Under the pieces are notes generated by a model that was given only the letters and a program-made list of their open reading frames with translations, was not told where the DNA came from and ran no database searches. From positions 61,432,216-61,496,215 of the forward strand of contig NC_088171.1 in assembly GCF_028769735.1 (NCBI RefSeq): a stretch of 64,000 nucleotides of DNA, read 5' to 3'. Positions 61,728-64,000 of the stretch are shown here, piece by piece. Position 1 is the stretch's first letter. Each line of letters begins with the position of its first letter. The position numbers were made by a program, and so were the translations under genes. Source of the stretch: Zonotrichia leucophrys gambelii (taxonomy: Eukaryota; Chordata; Aves; Passeriformes; Passerellidae).

Positions 61728-63016
61728 TCTGAAAGTCTTGCATGGCGCACCTGCTTCAAAGAGAGGCTAATGCAACTGCTAAAAGACATTGCTTAGTTGA
61801 TTGGATATTAATCTAAGAGCAATCCTGAGCTGGTAACAGTTCATAAGAAATAAAGAGTTTTAGTTTCCTGTGACTTCCACAACTCCCGCCCCCATCCCCC
61901 CCATCCCAAATCCCAACTCACAGTCAACCCATTTTACTTCCAGAAAAAGTGGTATTTCCAAATGCTAACAGTGCTGCACATAACTCAGAGCTGTCCAATT
62001 TTAATGCAACTGGCATACACACTGACAATTTAACAGCAGCCCTAAAGCTATGTCTAGCTTGCATATGCACACCTATTTACATGAATTGTTACCAAAAGAA
62101 ATTCAAACCATCGTGAGAGATGATTGTTCTCGTGATTTCTCTTCAACATTAATGAAAAGCCTGCAAGCAAAAAAATGTTCTGCTCACCTTGAAATGACAG
62201 GGAAACTGAATATGCAGGCCAGGCTTTGAGGGCTATACACAGCTTTTAAAGTTCAACCTGGACCTCCCAAAACAAAGTTTTCTAAACTCAAAGGCCCTCA
62301 GATCTCATCTTCTGAGCTCTTTCAAATACAGGATAAAGTCTAAAATGTACTACTGTTCTCACTACAAAGAAAGAAATATTGCCAATCCTCCAGGCAATGC
62401 TTTGAAAATTTATTCCTTTGTGTTTTTATATTTAAATAATGACATTTGTCAAAAACTTACAATGATTGTATTTAAGACCTTTCAATTAGCTTTAGGTAGC
62501 AAGATCACACTACCAGGGGTATCTTTATTCATCCCTAGGAATCCCTAGGTAAACTGTCAGAAAAGACAAAAAACTCTGAAAGTCATGAGGCAACATGATC
62601 TACTTGTCCAGGGATAAAACTAGAGATCTTCTGATCATCAACCCAGTGCAAGCTGAGTTTACATTGAGAATCAATTTTCTGAATGCAGGGATTGAGCCTA
62701 AAATGGCTTGCACTGCTGTGGTCCCCTAGTAAAATATAAAACAGCAACTTCTTACTTTCTAAAACCCTCTCTGTTTCATTCCTCTACTCCAGGAAATAGT
62801 TACAGACCATTTTTTCCAAAGAGATCTAATTGCCTACTGGAGTCTCAGATCAAACAGGTATTTGCATGCTTTAATTTATGTCTTCAAAGTTACTTCTGGG
62901 CACAAAATAAGAGCTAGACCAAAGCTAGCTAGCTTAACCAGTTTTTGACAGCCAAATATACACCAACCAGCCTTATTGACTATTTTCCATTTGAAATTTA
63001 GTGTTCATTCACAATT
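61728..63016. other. Unique AT-rich DNA, no gene seen
   Basis: No gene recognised. Contains the C-rich tract at 61885-61914, an octamer at 62860-62867 and a perfect 14-bp palindrome AAGCTAGCTAGCTT at 62922-62935. Confidence 0.5.
61885..61914 (-). other. C-rich tract, G-quadruplex motif on the minus strand
   Basis: C-runs of 3, 5, 7, 3 and 3 are separated by G, AT, AT and AAAT. The complement satisfies the quadruplex pattern with very short loops and the given strand could form an i-motif. Confidence 0.65.
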
Positions 63017-63043
63017 AAAACAAACAAACAAACAAAAAAAAAA
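63017..63043. repeat. (CAAA)n microsatellite
   Basis: Four CAAA units running into an A10 tract. Confidence 0.85.
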
Positions 63044-63737
63044 CCATAAAACCCCACGAAATGGTGTAGTCACAGAAGAGCTGTATTGTAAAACATAATT
63101 TGAAACATATTTGCCCATTCAATTCATGCTCAATATTCAAATGCCAGGCTGATTTTTCTCTCTGCCATGATAAGGGCGCATGCACAAGGCTGAGGAGCTC
63201 CTGAATTCACAGGCCAGCAGGTGCTCTTGGAATTTCCCTGATAGGCACTTCTGGCACATGGGAACCACCTTGCACTACTGCAGATTAACCATAGGTCAAA
63301 AACATGTACTGAGGCAGTAACCAACACTGAATTTACAATGAATTCACACCACACCAATTTGTTTTTAGAGCCACAGCCACAGCTACAGGCACTAGCGCTG
63401 AGCTGGCTCCTCTCCCCCTCCTGTTATTTTAACATTCACATCCTTGCACCTGTTCTCATCTGTCCCGTGGGGTGAAAATACATTGCACCGTTGTAGATAA
63501 ATTTTGTCACATTTGCCTTTTTATGTTTTGACAGTGCAACAAAATGGAATTATGCTACATAAGAAATACCACTGCACTTACCACATAGAGGTCTGCCAGC
63601 CTCCTTTCCCCCCTGCAAGGCTATGATGAGCAGCCCTAAAAGCACACCACCCTTGCTTGATGAGGTTACTCCCTAAAGTTTGAGCCAAAAACAAATAAAC
63701 AATTAGGATTGCTATACAAACTCTGAGAATTTTATAT
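63044..63737. other. Unique DNA, no gene seen
   Basis: Ordinary mixed sequence before the terminal LTR. A 75-codon minus-strand frame at 63130-63357 resembles nothing known. Confidence 0.5.
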
Positions 63738-64000
63738 TGTGGTGGTTTGACCAGGAAGAAGTGGGAATTCTGGGATGTTGTGGTCAAACCAATGGTGCTC
63801 GGATTTTGATATTGGCACCTGGTGTGGCCAGTGGGGTTTGGACACACCTCTGAGAACACACAGGGGTTAAAAACCAGAGCTTCAGCCCTGAGAGGCCTCT
63901 TGGGACTTCGAGGAAAAGAGGTCGGATCGCCCTCCCCTGTCCAGCCGCTGCTGCTGGGCGGGGGAGGGGCAGCCATGCGGTAGGCCCGGGGCCTGGACAG
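63738..64000 (+). mobile_element. Endogenous-retrovirus LTR, 5' part, cut by window end
   Basis: The segment starts TGTGGTGGTTTGACC, a start I associate with passerine endogenous-retrovirus LTRs. It continues as low-ambiguity GC-richer sequence up to the window edge. TTAAAAACC at about 63869-63877 could serve as the TATA element, with the GC- and CpG-rich stretch after it as the transcribed part. The 10-base word TGGTTTGACC (63743-63752) has its exact reverse complement at 63782-63791, a short inverted repeat just inside the LTR start. Whether a provirus, a solo LTR or a longer element follows lies beyond the window. A 132-codon minus-strand frame (63578-63976) runs antisense across the LTR edge and is almost certainly accidental. 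Confidence 0.78.

Noticed and set aside
63578..63976. 132-codon minus-strand open frame with Pro/Ser-rich start
   Set aside because: It runs antisense through the LTR and out across its border into unique DNA. GC-rich LTR sequence explains the lack of stops.

Overview
This window looks like gene-poor vertebrate nuclear DNA, most likely from a bird and probably a songbird. The base composition is AT-rich. The recognisable interspersed repeats are five fragments of the CR1 LINE family, the dominant retroposon of birds and other sauropsids. There are also two endogenous-retrovirus LTRs whose sequence style matches those I know from zebra finch and other passerines. I see no Alu/B1-type SINE, no bacterial operon structure and no insertion sequence. 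The species is inference; the CR1 and LTR identifications rest on directly visible sequence.

I recognise no protein-coding gene, no rRNA, tRNA or snRNA, and no CRISPR array. Almost all open frames are 60-150 codons, overlap others on the opposite strand and resemble no known protein. They fit chance openings. The exceptions are short frames inside the two CR1 fragments at 20319-21640 and 33873-35275, which still read as decayed CR1 reverse transcriptase. One 210-codon frame (15523-16155, +) is longer than I would expect by chance but has no recognisable domain. The window is therefore intergenic DNA, a gene desert or the inside of a very large intron.

Layout: 1-10 kb is mostly unique AT-rich DNA with a CR1 3' end near 0.5 kb and a long A-rich tract at 9.35-9.48 kb. 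Between 10.1 and 13.5 kb two CpG-enriched blocks flank an apparent solo LTR (10580-10986). From 15.5 to 23 kb come the long open frame, a cluster of three palindromes (16.52-16.61 kb), a 1.3-kb antisense CR1 and a knot of inverted and direct repeats (22.75-22.82 kb). From 31 to 36 kb there is a perfect 16-bp hairpin, a sense CR1 3' end and a second long antisense CR1. From 36 to 49 kb the sequence is largely featureless. At 49.0 and 52.2 kb the same 69-bp sequence occurs twice without a mismatch. From 54 to 60 kb there are a G-quadruplex motif, GC-raised blocks, a near-consensus RFX X-box and an AT-rich block with homeodomain-like words that may be a conserved enhancer. The window closes with a CR1 3' end (61.5 kb), a C-rich tract, a CAAA repeat and the 5' part of a second LTR cut by the window edge (63738-64000).

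There is no pathway or gene cluster to describe and no clear new system. The most checkable oddities are the exact 69-bp duplication, the perfect hairpin, the palindrome cluster, the long open frame and the candidate regulatory blocks.
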